A program made the translations under genes and the position numbers. 64,000 bases of DNA from Phyllobacteriaceae bacterium (lineage in GTDB: Bacteria; Pseudomonadota; Alphaproteobacteria; Rhizobiales; Rhizobiaceae): assembly GCA_002708825.1 (NCBI GenBank), contig PAPF01000013.1, positions 27,296 through 91,295 on the forward strand, written 5' to 3'. This document shows, one piece after another, positions 19,382 through 28,087 of this stretch. The number at the start of each line of letters is the position of its first letter. Positions within the stretch are counted from its first letter, which is position 1. Below the pieces are notes generated by a model that did not search any database, had not been told where the DNA came from, and was given only the letters and a program-made list of their open reading frames with translations.

Positions 19382-20134
19382 TCAGCGGATGGTGGTCATG
19401 ATGCCGCCGTCAACGACCATGACCTGACCGGTCACGAAGTCGCTTTCCGGGTCGAGCAGGTAGCAGATCGCACGTGCGATATCGTCCACGGTACCCAGCC
19501 GGCCGAGCGGCGTCGCCGCGATGCGCTGCGCGTCGCGCTCGGCATTGCGGTGTTTCTGCGTCCCTTCCGTCGGAATGGCCGATGGCGCGACCGCGTTGAC
19601 GCGTATCCCGCGCGGCCCGAGTTCCGTTGCCGCCGCACGGGTCATGCCGGTGACGCCGGCCTTGATGGCGCTGTAGACCAGCGAATTGGGCGCGGAGCGG
19701 AATGCTGCCGCCGACGCCACGTTGACGATGGCCCCGCCGCGGGCATCGTCCATGGCCGCGGCCGCGGCCTGGATGCCCCAGATATAGCCGGAGAAGCCGA
19801 TATTCACCATGCGCTCCAGCGTTTCCGGCGCGATGTCGGGAATGGCCTGGTAGCGGACCCAGGCGGCATTGTTGACGAAGCCGTCGAGCCGCCCTGCCTG
19901 TGCCATCACCGTATCGACCGCCGCATGGACGCCCTCGCGCGAGCCGACATTCCGGACCACCGGGATTGCCTTGCCCCCCGCCGCTTCGACCTCGGCGACG
20001 GCCTCGTCCACGAATTCCGGCTTGAGGTCGTTGATGGCCACGGTCCAGCCGCGCCCGGCCAGGCGCAGGGCGGCGGCCTTGCCGATGCCATGGCCCGAGC
20101 CGGTGATCAGGGCAACCTTGTTGTCATCCGGCAT
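19382..20134 (-). CDS. SDR-family NAD(P)-dependent dehydrogenase
   Basis: 250 residues from ATG 20134, with GGAGG about eight bases upstream; a GTG at 20152 is less likely because it would lie upstream of that site. TGSGHGIG, NNAAW, the Ser in NVASAAAF and YSAIK mark a classical SDR. It shares the VNIGFxGYIWGIQA-type stretch with the SDR at 2574-3332. As part of an acyl-CoA operon it most likely acts as a 3-hydroxyacyl-CoA or secondary-alcohol dehydrogenase. The start overlaps the end of the upstream acyl-CoA dehydrogenase gene by eleven bases. Confidence 0.9.
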   Translation of the reverse strand: MPDDNKVALITGSGHGIGKAAALRLAGRGWTVAINDLKPEFVDEAVAEVEAAGGKAIPVVRNVGSREGVHAAVDTVMAQAGRLDGFVNNAAWVRYQAIPDIAPETLERMVNIGFSGYIWGIQAAAAAMDDARGGAIVNVASAAAFRSAPNSLVYSAIKAGVTGMTRAAATELGPRGIRVNAVAPSAIPTEGTQKHRNAERDAQRIAATPLGRLGTVDDIARAICYLLDPESDFVTGQVMVVDGGIMTTIR

Positions 20135-21128
20135 GGCGCATTCCTCCTTCACGGGTTCCGGTCAGACGGCCCGCGACGAGGTCCGCCACATGGGCGGCCT
20201 GTCCCTGGGCCGCCAGCGCCTTGATCCGGCGCAGATGGCGGTGCAGCGGCACATCCCAGGTAAAGCCCATGCCGCCATGGATCTGGATCGCGCCCTCCGC
20301 GACGGTCGCGCCGAGATCGCAGGCGCCGAGAAAGGCCGACCAGACGGCAAGTTCCCGGTCTTCGCAGCCCGCGCTCAGCGCCCGCGCAATGGCATTTCGG
20401 ATGGTCTCGACGGAAAGGCTCTGGCGGGCCAGCCGGTGCCGGATGGCCTGGTTGGAAGAAAGCGTCCGCCCGAACTGCTCGCGCTGGTCGGCATAGTCGC
20501 GCGCGAGCCCCAGGCACTCTCCGGCATGGCCGAGGATGAGCGCGGCGCGCAGCAGCAGGCCGGTCTGGCGCAATCCGGCCACCTGATCGACCGGCAACAC
20601 AACGCCCTCCACGGCTTCGCGCAGGACGAGAGAGGCTTCGGGACAGGTGACGTCGAGCGTATCGGCGGCCTCGGCCTTCACGCCGCGCGATCCGGCCTCG
20701 AACAGGATGGCGCTTCCATCCTGCTGGAAGGCCAGCACGTGGCTTGCCTCCAGGGCGAAGGGCGCGCGCGCCAGATGGCCCCTTTGCGCGGCCAGTTCAC
20801 CGGACCAGGCGATGGTCGGCCGGATCGTCCCGTCCACGATGGCGGCCACAAGCGCCTCGGCACTCTCGCCAAAGGCCTGCGAAAGCAGCAAGGCTTCTGC
20901 CAGCGGGTATTCCAGCAGGTTCGCGCCGGCGGCTTCGAGCACCGGCACGGCGAAGGCGGGCGGCAGGTCCATGCCGCCGGCGGTTTCCGGCGCAAGCACG
21001 CCGAGCAGGCCCGATTCGGCCAGCAGCGCCGCACGTCCGTCGAACGCCGCCTCCCGGCGGCACGATTCCATCACCGCCTGCGCGGTGTCGGCGAAATCGG
21101 CCGGATTGAGATCGCTGTGCATGGTCAT
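20124..21128 (-). CDS. Acyl-CoA dehydrogenase, short divergent subunit of a second pair
   Basis: 334 residues from ATG 21128, which follows GGGGAGG by eight bases; the stop of the preceding dehydrogenase lies inside this ribosome site. It is short for the family, with a reduced N-terminal half. QREQFGRTLSSNQAIRHRLA and QIHGGMGFTWDVPLHRHLRR in the C-terminal bundle are typical, and no YEGT motif is present. It probably forms a heteromer with the 396-residue protein encoded immediately upstream, as the 7864/9817 pair does. Confidence 0.85.
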   Translation of the reverse strand: MTMHSDLNPADFADTAQAVMESCRREAAFDGRAALLAESGLLGVLAPETAGGMDLPPAFAVPVLEAAGANLLEYPLAEALLLSQAFGESAEALVAAIVDGTIRPTIAWSGELAAQRGHLARAPFALEASHVLAFQQDGSAILFEAGSRGVKAEAADTLDVTCPEASLVLREAVEGVVLPVDQVAGLRQTGLLLRAALILGHAGECLGLARDYADQREQFGRTLSSNQAIRHRLARQSLSVETIRNAIARALSAGCEDRELAVWSAFLGACDLGATVAEGAIQIHGGMGFTWDVPLHRHLRRIKALAAQGQAAHVADLVAGRLTGTREGGMRHAG

Positions 21129-21132
21129 GGGA

Positions 21133-22323
21133 TCATCCTCCCCGGCCGAGCTTGAGAATGCGCTTGGCGATGATGTCGAGCTGGATTTCGGTGGTGCCGG
21201 CATAGATCGTCTCTGCCCGGCTCTTCAGGTAGATGTCTTCCATGCGCGCCTTCGCTGCCTTCAGCGCCGCCGACCCGTCGGCCGGGAACTGCGAGACCAT
21301 CTCCAGCCCGAGCGCGGCGAAGCGCTGGTGCGCCTCGCTCCAGAAAAGCTTTGGGAAGCTGCCCTTCGGCCCGATTTCCTCACCGGCAACCAGCGAGGCG
21401 ACGAGCGTCTCCACATGCCCCTTGAGCAGTTCCACATCGACCCGCGAGGCCGCAAGCTGGCGGCGGTAGGTCGTCACCAGGTGGCGGGTGGCGGGATCGC
21501 CGAGACAGGCGGTGACGAGATGCTCGAGTTCGTTCTCGAAGCGCCATGCCCGGTGCATCCGGTTGGTCGCACGTTCGATGGAGAGCACCCGCGTGGCTGC
21601 CGTCCAGCCTTCGTCCGGCGCACCCAGCATGTCGCTTTCCGGCACGATGACATCGTTGAAGAAGACCTCGCAGAACGAGTTCTTGCCATCGATGGACGTG
21701 ATCTCGTTGACCGTCACGCCGGGACTGTCGAGGCGCACCGCGAACAGGACGAGGCCGCGGTGGCGGTCCTCCGCCTTGCCGGTGCGCGCCAGCAGGAGGC
21801 AGCGCTGCGACTTCGCCGCGCCGGAGGTCCAGATCTTCTGGCCGTTGACCCGCCATCCGTCCCCGGTCAGTTCGGCACGGGTGCGAAGGCCCGCCAGGTC
21901 CGATCCGGCATTCGGTTCGGAGAACCCCTGGCACCAGATGTTCCGGAGATCCAGGATGGCCGGCAGCAGTTCCAGTTTCTGCGCTTCGGTGCCGATGTTG
22001 AGGATGATCGGCCCGGCCAGTTCCTTGCCGATGGAGTTGACACTTTCCTGCATCGGCGTGCGGCCGATCTCGCGGCTGACGGCGAGGTGCTCGTTGAGCG
22101 TAAGCCCGTAGCCGCCATAGGCGACCGGCCAGGTGATGCCGACAAGACCCGCTTCATGCATCGCGCCTTCCCAGGCCCGGAATTCCGGGATCGACGGATC
22201 GTTATCCTGGAGGATGTCGGTGCGCATGACCGCGGGCAGGTTGTTGTCGAGCCAGCGGCGCGCCTCGGCGCCATGATCGACCGGCTGGCCGCCTTCAGCA
22301 GGCTTCGGGTTCGCGTTGGTCAT
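21133..22323 (-). CDS. Acyl-CoA dehydrogenase, large subunit of the second pair
   Basis: 396 residues with a full domain set. WCQGFSEPNAGSDLA and GQKIWTSGAAKSQ form the FAD/substrate loops. The C-terminal IYAGTTEIQL stands where IYEGTxxIQ is usual, so the standard catalytic Glu has become Ala. That loss, together with the adjacent truncated paralogue, argues for a heteromeric dehydrogenase with the base elsewhere. The ATG overlaps the acs stop by four bases. It is similar in motif spelling to the 7864-9021 protein, suggesting duplicated modules acting at successive steps of one pathway. Confidence 0.88.
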   Translation of the reverse strand: MTNANPKPAEGGQPVDHGAEARRWLDNNLPAVMRTDILQDNDPSIPEFRAWEGAMHEAGLVGITWPVAYGGYGLTLNEHLAVSREIGRTPMQESVNSIGKELAGPIILNIGTEAQKLELLPAILDLRNIWCQGFSEPNAGSDLAGLRTRAELTGDGWRVNGQKIWTSGAAKSQRCLLLARTGKAEDRHRGLVLFAVRLDSPGVTVNEITSIDGKNSFCEVFFNDVIVPESDMLGAPDEGWTAATRVLSIERATNRMHRAWRFENELEHLVTACLGDPATRHLVTTYRRQLAASRVDVELLKGHVETLVASLVAGEEIGPKGSFPKLFWSEAHQRFAALGLEMVSQFPADGSAALKAAKARMEDIYLKSRAETIYAGTTEIQLDIIAKRILKLGRGG

Positions 22324-24455
22324 GCCCCATGCTCCATGTTGTCGCGGCGTGCGGGCACCAGCAGCGCGTCGAGTGCCATCGCGCCTTCAGGCCGCACGAG
22401 AAGCGGATTGATGTCGATCTCGGCGATCTCGCCGGCATGGCGCGCGGCGAACCGCGACAGCGCCGCGATGGCCGAGGCTGCGGCGGCCACATCGCCCTTC
22501 GGCCTGCCGCGCGCGCCATCCAGCAGCGGGAAACACTTCAGCGCCCGCAACATCTCGCCGGCCTCCGCCTCGCTGACGGGTGCCTGCCGCAGCACGGTGT
22601 CGCGGAAGACCTCCGCATAGATGCCGCACAAGCCGACCATGACCATCGGTCCGAACAGCGGATCGGTTGAAATGCCGAGGATGAGTTCGGTTCCGCCAGA
22701 AACCATGGGCGACATGACCACGCCGTCGATGCGCGCCCCGGCGGCCTTCCGCCCCACGGCCTCCATGATCTGCGCGAAGGCGGCTTGCGCGGCCTCTCGG
22801 CCTTCCACGCCGAGAACCACACCGCCAATATCGGACTTGTGCTGGATGTCTGGAGAGAGGATCTTCATCGCCACCGGGCAGCCCATGTCTTCTGCGAGCG
22901 CGCCGGCTTCCTCCGCGGAAGCGGCAATACGCTCGTCGATCACCGGCACACCCGCTGCTGCGAGCGCCCGCTTGCCTTCCACCTCGTTGCGGAAGGCCCG
23001 GGCATCGAGCGGCTCAACGGTCGTAACACCTTCCGCGGAAGCCGCCAGCGGCGGCATGTTCCCGGCCCTGGCCAGTGCGGCGATCCCGGCGAATGTCGCC
23101 TGGATCGTCGGGAAACAGGCCACGCCCATCTCGGTGAGTTCGCGCACGGCCTCCACCGGTTCGGCGACGCAGGCCATGATGTAACGGCCGGGATAGGCCG
23201 CGGCGAGCTTGCGGAAGGTCTCGGTGAAGATGGCGCGCAGGCGCGGCACCTCCATGCCCAGCGCCAGCATCATGCAGACCACGTCGTTGCTGTCGTCCTC
23301 CAGCAATGCCGTCAGCATTTCCTCCAGCACTTCCGGATTGGCCGACATCTGCGCCGTCGCATCCACCGGATTGGCCGCTGTCGCCAGCGGCAGCGCGGCC
23401 CTGATGCGCTCTGCCGCCGCCTGCGAGATCGGGTTCATGGCGACGCCCGCATCATGCGCGGCATCGGCCATCATGATGCCGAAGCCGCCGGACGCGGCCA
23501 CCGCGACCACGCTGGGATTGGCCGGCAGCTTGCGTCCGCTGAGCGCCGAAGCCGCCGCCCCCACCTGCACGAGGGTTTCGAGACTGTCGACACGCACCGC
23601 GCCATGCCGGGCAAAGACGGCATCGAAAACCCGGTCGGCCCCGGCAAGCCCGCCCGTGTGGGACAGCGCGGCCGCCTGTCCGGCCTCCGACGTGCCGATC
23701 TTGAGGATGAAGACCGGCTTTCCGGCCGCGCGTGCCATGTCGAGCGCGCCGGTGAGCCGGGCGGCATTGCGGCATGTTTCCATGCAGCACAGGATCACGC
23801 CGGTGGCATCGTCCTGCGCGGCGAACGCGATACCGTCGGCAATGTCGACATCGGCCTCGTTGCCGGTCGCCATGAAACGGCTCAGACCCGCACCGGCCCG
23901 GCCGAGCATCTTCAGCGCAACCGAGGCGACATTGCCGCTCTGCGAGATCACGGCGACGGGACCGCTTGCCGGGTAATCGGTTTCCAGCGCCACCGTGAAC
24001 GTGCCGATGGCGCGCTCCGGCACGCCGATCGTGCCAAGGCAGTTGGGCCCCAGGATGCGGATGCCCGTTTCGGCCGCGATGTCCTGAAGGCGCTGCTGCC
24101 GGGCCTTGCCCTCCTCGCCCTGTTCGGCGAAGCCTGCCGTCAGGACGATCGCCGCAGGCGTGCCGCGCGCCGCGCAGGCTTCCACCGCGTCCACGGCTCC
24201 GGCGCCCGGAACCGCGATGATGGCAAGATCCGGCGCGGCCGGCAGGTCGGCGGCCGAGGCGTAGGCCGGAAGGCCCTGGATTTCGCCGCCCTTGGGATTG
24301 ACCGGCCAGATCGCGCCGTCGAAGCCGTGTTTCTTCAGCAGGCTGACCGGCCGGCCGCCGGTCTTGGTGGGATCGGAGGAAGCCCCGATCACCGCGATCG
24401 AGCGCGGCTTGAACATCTGCTTCAGGCCGCGGCCGAGTTCGGTTTGGTTAGGCAT
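22320..24455 (-). CDS. ADP(NDP)-forming acyl-CoA synthetase, fused alpha-beta (ATP-grasp) type
   Basis: 711 residues from ATG 24455 with AAGGGA seven bases upstream. The order is CoA-binding domain (IAVIGASSDPTKTGGRP), succinyl-CoA-ligase-like domains (VISQSGNVASVAL; ALSHTGGLAGADRVF with the phosphohistidine) and a C-terminal ATP-grasp domain (VAMKILSPDIQHKSDIGGV, VVMSPMVSGGTELILG). It makes, or reversibly splits, acyl-CoA with phosphate and ADP. It gives this operon its own activation enzyme independent of the AMP-forming ligase at 10972-12603. The gene follows the crotonase at 24457 with one base between stop and start codons. Confidence 0.9.
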   Translation of the reverse strand: MPNQTELGRGLKQMFKPRSIAVIGASSDPTKTGGRPVSLLKKHGFDGAIWPVNPKGGEIQGLPAYASAADLPAAPDLAIIAVPGAGAVDAVEACAARGTPAAIVLTAGFAEQGEEGKARQQRLQDIAAETGIRILGPNCLGTIGVPERAIGTFTVALETDYPASGPVAVISQSGNVASVALKMLGRAGAGLSRFMATGNEADVDIADGIAFAAQDDATGVILCCMETCRNAARLTGALDMARAAGKPVFILKIGTSEAGQAAALSHTGGLAGADRVFDAVFARHGAVRVDSLETLVQVGAAASALSGRKLPANPSVVAVAASGGFGIMMADAAHDAGVAMNPISQAAAERIRAALPLATAANPVDATAQMSANPEVLEEMLTALLEDDSNDVVCMMLALGMEVPRLRAIFTETFRKLAAAYPGRYIMACVAEPVEAVRELTEMGVACFPTIQATFAGIAALARAGNMPPLAASAEGVTTVEPLDARAFRNEVEGKRALAAAGVPVIDERIAASAEEAGALAEDMGCPVAMKILSPDIQHKSDIGGVVLGVEGREAAQAAFAQIMEAVGRKAAGARIDGVVMSPMVSGGTELILGISTDPLFGPMVMVGLCGIYAEVFRDTVLRQAPVSEAEAGEMLRALKCFPLLDGARGRPKGDVAAAASAIAALSRFAARHAGEIAEIDINPLLVRPEGAMALDALLVPARRDNMEHGA

Positions 24456-24456
24456 G

Positions 24457-25227
24457 TCAGCGTCCCTTGAATTGCGGTTCGCGCTTCTCCAGAAACGCCA
24501 TGCGCGCTTCCTTCGCATCTTCGGTTTCGGCCAGCGCCATGGTGTAGTTCTGCTCCATGCGGTAGGCGTCGCGCTGCGGCATGTATTCGGAGATCGTCAT
24601 GGCCTGCTTGGCATAGCGGATGGCGATCGGGCTCTTTCCGGCGATGTCCTGCGCCACCGCCATGGCCGTTGGCACCAGGTCGTCAGGCGCCGTCACCGCC
24701 TCGATGATGCTGCGCTCCAGCAGTTCTCGCGCGGTGAGCCGCACGCCGGTGTAGAACATGCGGCGCATGGTGGAACGGCCGAACAGCGTGTGCAGCATGG
24801 ACGCGCCGCCGGCCAGGCCGACATTGATTTCCGGCATGCCTAAGACCGCGTTTTCCGAGGCATAGTAGATGTCGCAGGCCGCCATCAGGCCGAGACCGGC
24901 GCCAAGCGCCGGACCGTTGACGGCCGCGATGACCGGCTTGGAACATTCACGGATGGCATTGCCGGTCTCGCGGGTGATCCGGTTGTGCTCAAGGAAATCG
25001 CCCGGCGTGGCAGGATCGGGCCGGTCCTTCAGGTCCGCGCCGGCGCAAAAGGTCTTGCCCGCGCCGGTCAGCACCGCGCAGCGTATGTTCGCGTCCTGCG
25101 AGATCACGTCGAAGGTGCGGATGATCTCGGCGCGTGCATGGCGGTTGAGCGCGTTGACCGGCGGCCTGTCCAGCGTGACCAGCGCGACATGCCCGTGCAT
25201 CTCCATGCGGACCGGGTTCTCTGACAT
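24457..25227 (-). CDS. Enoyl-CoA hydratase/isomerase (crotonase) family protein
   Basis: 256 residues from ATG 25227, where GGAGG lies five bases upstream; the frame extends to 25347 but that part covers the promoter and operator. FCAGADLKDR, NGPALGAGLG and E133 in GMPEINVGL are crotonase elements. The GGGxEL glutamate is replaced by Gly, as in the 9021-9797 paralogue. It leads the leftward operon crotonase-acs-dehydrogenase pair-SDR-tandem SDR. A TetR-type palindrome ends 21 bases before the start codon. Confidence 0.88.
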   Translation of the reverse strand: MSENPVRMEMHGHVALVTLDRPPVNALNRHARAEIIRTFDVISQDANIRCAVLTGAGKTFCAGADLKDRPDPATPGDFLEHNRITRETGNAIRECSKPVIAAVNGPALGAGLGLMAACDIYYASENAVLGMPEINVGLAGGASMLHTLFGRSTMRRMFYTGVRLTARELLERSIIEAVTAPDDLVPTAMAVAQDIAGKSPIAIRYAKQAMTISEYMPQRDAYRMEQNYTMALAETEDAKEARMAFLEKREPQFKGR

Positions 25228-25247
25228 GCGTTCCTCCCTCAAGGCAC

Positions 25248-25265
25248 TGACCGTCCGGTCAGTCA
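25248..25265. promoter_or_regulatory. TetR-type operator before the crotonase-acs operon
   Basis: TGACCGTCCGGTCAGTCA, a 9+9 palindrome nearly identical to the site 81 bases away at 25329. It lies downstream of a plausible leftward promoter (-35 TTGTCA at 25298-25303, 17-base spacer, weak -10 TAGGAA at 25275-25280). A bound repressor would block the transcript start. Confidence 0.78.
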
Positions 25266-25327
25266 GAAGCATGTTTCCTAACATCGCCCCCGCCCCGTGA
25301 CAAGCGCCATAACCAAAATCAGGTGGG

Positions 25328-25357
25328 TTGACTGTCCGGTCAGTCACACCCTAGTAT
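25328..25357 (+). promoter_or_regulatory. tctC promoter
   Basis: TTGACT at 25328-25333, an 18-base spacer and TAGTAT at 25352-25357 form a good housekeeping-sigma promoter reading toward tctC. The palindrome at 25329-25346 covers the -35 and most of the spacer. Confidence 0.65.
25329..25346. promoter_or_regulatory. TetR-type operator overlapping the tctC promoter
   Basis: TGACTGTCCGGTCAGTCA is the best palindrome of the family in this window: seven of the nine paired positions match, and only two (T/A and G/C near the centre) break the symmetry. It sits inside the tctC core promoter, the classical place for a repressor. Together with 25248-25265 it controls both directions from one divergent region. 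Confidence 0.82.
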
Positions 25358-25429
25358 CGCGTCCGGCGAGGGAGGGCTGCCGCAGCGGCAGGCTCGCAAG
25401 TCGCACGTGCCAAAGTGGAGGAGCAGATC

Positions 25430-26407
25430 ATGACCATCATCAATCGCCGCACCGTTATGGCGGCAGCAATGGCCGCGGCAGCCAGCATTGCCGCGCCCTT
25501 CGCGCCGGCCGCCCTGGCCGACGAGACCATTCACATCGTCGTGCCTTACCAGGGCGGCGGAACCGTCGATTCCATCGTCCGCATGGTGGCCGAGGGCATG
25601 TCGAAGGAACTGGGCCAGCCGGTCGTCGTGGAGAACAAGCCGGGCGCCAACGGCATCATCGGCTCGCAATATGTGGCAAGCGCCAAGCCCGACGGCCTGA
25701 CGCTGCTTTCCGGCGGCACCGGCCCGGTCTCGCTCAACGCGATGCTGCGCCCGGAACTGCCCTACAAGGTGGAAAGCTTCGCCCCGGTCGCCATGCTGTT
25801 CGACGGCCCCCTGTCGGTCACGGTTCCCACCTGGATGAAGGTCGACGACATCGACGGCCTCAAGAAATATGCCGCCGACAATGGAAACCCGCTGCGCTAT
25901 GGCACGATGGGCCCCGGCAGCGTGACCAATCTCTTCGGCCTGCTGCTTGAACAGCAGCTTGGCACCGAAATGGTCGACGTGGCCTACAAGAACAACCCGT
26001 CCTCGCTGGTCGACCTGATCGGCGGGCAGGCCGAACTGAGCTTCGCCACACCGATTGCGCTGGTCGAGCACATGAAGGCCGGCGACGTGAAGATCCTCGC
26101 GCTGACCACCAAGGAGCGCCACCCCAAGTTCCCCGACATCCCGACCATGGTGGAACTCGGCTATACCGATCTCATTGCCTCGTTCTGGACCGGGCTTCTC
26201 GCTCCGGCCGGCACGCCGCAGGAAACGGTTGACCGGCTGGGCGCAGCAGCCGTGAAGGCGATGAACACGCCGGAGATCACAGAGCTTCTGACAAGCCGCG
26301 GCCTCAACCCGCTGCCGGGCGGCCCGCAGGCCATGGCCGACCAGCTTGCCCACGACCAGAAGGTCTGGGGCGCGATCATCAAGGAGAACAACCTGACGAT
26401 CCAGTGA
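25430..26407 (+). CDS. tctC: Tripartite tricarboxylate transporter substrate-binding protein TctC
   Basis: 325 residues from ATG 25430 (GGAGGAG six bases upstream; a GTG at 25415 is less likely). A signal peptide ends near residue 30 (PAALADETIH). The Bug/TctC fold follows: IVVPYQGGGTVDSIVR, VVENKPGANGIIGSQYVA, and GLLAPAGTPQETVDRL near the C-terminus. Such proteins capture carboxylates in the periplasm and hand them to TctAB, encoded here on the opposite strand at 16002-17983. The gene stands alone between its operator-covered promoter and a strong bidirectional terminator. Confidence 0.92.
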   Translation: MTIINRRTVMAAAMAAAASIAAPFAPAALADETIHIVVPYQGGGTVDSIVRMVAEGMSKELGQPVVVENKPGANGIIGSQYVASAKPDGLTLLSGGTGPVSLNAMLRPELPYKVESFAPVAMLFDGPLSVTVPTWMKVDDIDGLKKYAADNGNPLRYGTMGPGSVTNLFGLLLEQQLGTEMVDVAYKNNPSSLVDLIGGQAELSFATPIALVEHMKAGDVKILALTTKERHPKFPDIPTMVELGYTDLIASFWTGLLAPAGTPQETVDRLGAAAVKAMNTPEITELLTSRGLNPLPGGPQAMADQLAHDQKVWGAIIKENNLTIQ

Positions 26408-26434
26408 TCCCTGGCCGTCAGTCCGGGAAAATGG

Positions 26435-26464
26435 AAAACCCCGGCGGGCGACCGCCGGGGTTTT
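26435..26464. terminator. Bidirectional intrinsic terminator between tctC and tetR
   Basis: AAAACCCCGGCGG, the tetraloop GCGA and CCGCCGGGGTTTT make a perfect 13-bp stem. It is flanked by T-runs reading rightward and A-runs (Ts for the leftward transcript), so it can stop both convergent genes. Confidence 0.92.
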
Positions 26465-26485
26465 CTTTTGGGGCCGGACGGAATT

Positions 26486-27109
26486 TCAGCGCCGGGCCAG
26501 GCCGTTGTAGATCGTGTCGAAATAGGCCGCGACGATATCGGCAGCGCGCATCTTTCCTTCCGGATTGTACCAGCGGTGCATCCAGTTGATGCCCGAAAGG
26601 ATCAGCCGGCCCGTCATGGCCGGGTCGGTCTCGTTGAACTCGCCGCTCTCGATTCCCTCGCGGATCAGGTTGCGCAGGCGGTTCTCCAGTTCCTTGCGCT
26701 GCCGGATGCGTGTTTCCATGCGCTTGCGGTCCGGATCGCTCCAGAAGGCCGCGCTGGAGGCAATCCAGGCCCAGCGATGCTCATCGAAGAAGGTCGCCAT
26801 GGCAACCATGAAGGCCTTGATCTTCTCGCCGGCCGTCCCCTCCTCTGGAATGCGCTGGTAGACGAATTCGTAGAGGTGCTGCGCCGAATTGTGGGCGATC
26901 AGCGCATAGAGGTTATCCTTGCTGTCGAAGTGATGGTAGAGCAGCGCCTTGGAGATGCCGCAGGCATCGGAAATATCGCGCATCGAGGTACGCTCGAACC
27001 CCTTTTGCGCGAAGATGCGCGCGCCGGTGCGCAGGATCTCGCGGACACGGTCGCTCTGTCCCTCCTCGCCCGGATATGCCTCGCCCATCGGCCGCGCCGC
27101 ATCCGCCAT
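26486..27109 (-). CDS. TetR/AcrR-family transcriptional regulator
   Basis: 207 residues from ATG 27109, preferred over 27139 because GGAGAGGGG lies six bases before it and because the upstream region holds a weak operator. The N-terminal helix-turn-helix is clear: GARIFAQKGFERTSMRDISDACGISKALLYHHFDSK spans about residues 30-65. The C-terminal ligand domain (ASSAAFWSDPDRKRM, NWMHRWYNPEGKM) resembles acyl-CoA-sensing members. It lies in the middle of the genes that carry the TGACTGTCCGGTCAGTCA-type palindromes, so it is the prime candidate for binding them. Confidence 0.92.
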   Translation of the reverse strand: MADAARPMGEAYPGEEGQSDRVREILRTGARIFAQKGFERTSMRDISDACGISKALLYHHFDSKDNLYALIAHNSAQHLYEFVYQRIPEEGTAGEKIKAFMVAMATFFDEHRWAWIASSAAFWSDPDRKRMETRIRQRKELENRLRNLIREGIESGEFNETDPAMTGRLILSGINWMHRWYNPEGKMRAADIVAAYFDTIYNGLARR

Positions 27110-27135
27110 GTCAGTCCCCTCTCCGGCAATCGCCA

Positions 27136-27153
27136 TCATTTACCGGTCTATAG
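27136..27153. promoter_or_regulatory. Weak TetR-type site upstream of tetR
   Basis: TCATTTACCGGTCTATAG keeps the ACCGGTC centre and 12 of 18 positions of the CoA-ligase operator. It lies 27 bases upstream of the preferred tetR start, in the right place for autoregulation. The match is degenerate, so confidence is modest. Confidence 0.45.
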
Positions 27154-27172
27154 CGCCGGGCTGACCGCCGGG

Positions 27173-28087
27173 TCAAGAAACCGCGCGAACCTTGCGGGCC
27201 CATGACTCCGACACGAAGTCGAGATAGACGCGCAGCTTCAGCGGAATCTGGATTCCTTCAAGGAATGTCGCGTAGATGCCCTCCTCGAAAGTGGTGTTGG
27301 TGATCCTGTAATCCGGCAGCGCGCGCACGATCCGCCCGGCCGCCAGGTCGTCGGCCACGGTATAGTCGTCGAGCAGGGCCAGCCCCTGCCCCGCCTTCGC
27401 CGCCTCCAGAAGGACCTGGCCGTTGTTGGAGGCGAAATTGGCCGGCACCTGGATCTCTTCCACCGCCCTGTCCTTGCGGAACCGCCAGGTCACGGGATCG
27501 CCGTTGATCCAGTAGACGAGGCAGTTGTGGGCGCGGATGTCACCCGGTGCGGCGATTGGGGGCATGTCCGCCAGGTAGTCCGGAGAGGCCACGATGATGC
27601 GCTGGCTGAGGAAAAGGCGCTTTCGCATCAGCCCCGTTTCCTGCGGGGGCGCAATGCGGAAATCGAGGTCGTAACCGTCCTCGCGCAGACGCACCGGCTT
27701 CTCCGACAGGTGCAGTTCCACCATCACGTCCGGATACTGCCGGGCAAATTCCACCTGCAACGGCGCCAGCACCGCCACGCCGAACATGGTGCGCGAATGG
27801 ACCCGCAGCACGCCGGTGGGCACCTGCTGCATGGCGCTCATGCCGGCATCGGCGGCATCGACGGAGGCAAGGATCATTTCCGCCTGCCGCACATAAAGCT
27901 GTCCGGCTTCCGAAAGCACGAGATTGCGGGTCGAGCGGTGGACCAGCGTGACGCCGAGCCTGTCCTCCAGTTCCGCGATCTGGCGCGAGACGCTGGCGGG
28001 CGACAGGCCGAATTTCCGGCCTGTCTGGGAAAAGCTGCCCGTCTGCGCGGTTGCCACCAGCAAGGCCATTGCCCTGAGCTTGTCCAT
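27173..28087 (-). CDS. LysR-family transcriptional regulator
   Basis: 304 residues. The N-terminal winged helix-turn-helix is complete (MALLVATAQTGSFSQTGRKFGLSPASVSRQIAELEDRLG over about residues 8-46), followed by the periplasmic-binding-like effector domain. It is transcribed away from the luciferase-like monooxygenase gene across 109 bases, the usual layout of a LysR regulator and its target. That promoter therefore seems to be under both LysR and TetR-type control. The effector is unknown. Confidence 0.9.
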   Translation of the reverse strand: MDKLRAMALLVATAQTGSFSQTGRKFGLSPASVSRQIAELEDRLGVTLVHRSTRNLVLSEAGQLYVRQAEMILASVDAADAGMSAMQQVPTGVLRVHSRTMFGVAVLAPLQVEFARQYPDVMVELHLSEKPVRLREDGYDLDFRIAPPQETGLMRKRLFLSQRIIVASPDYLADMPPIAAPGDIRAHNCLVYWINGDPVTWRFRKDRAVEEIQVPANFASNNGQVLLEAAKAGQGLALLDDYTVADDLAAGRIVRALPDYRITNTTFEEGIYATFLEGIQIPLKLRVYLDFVSESWARKVRAVS

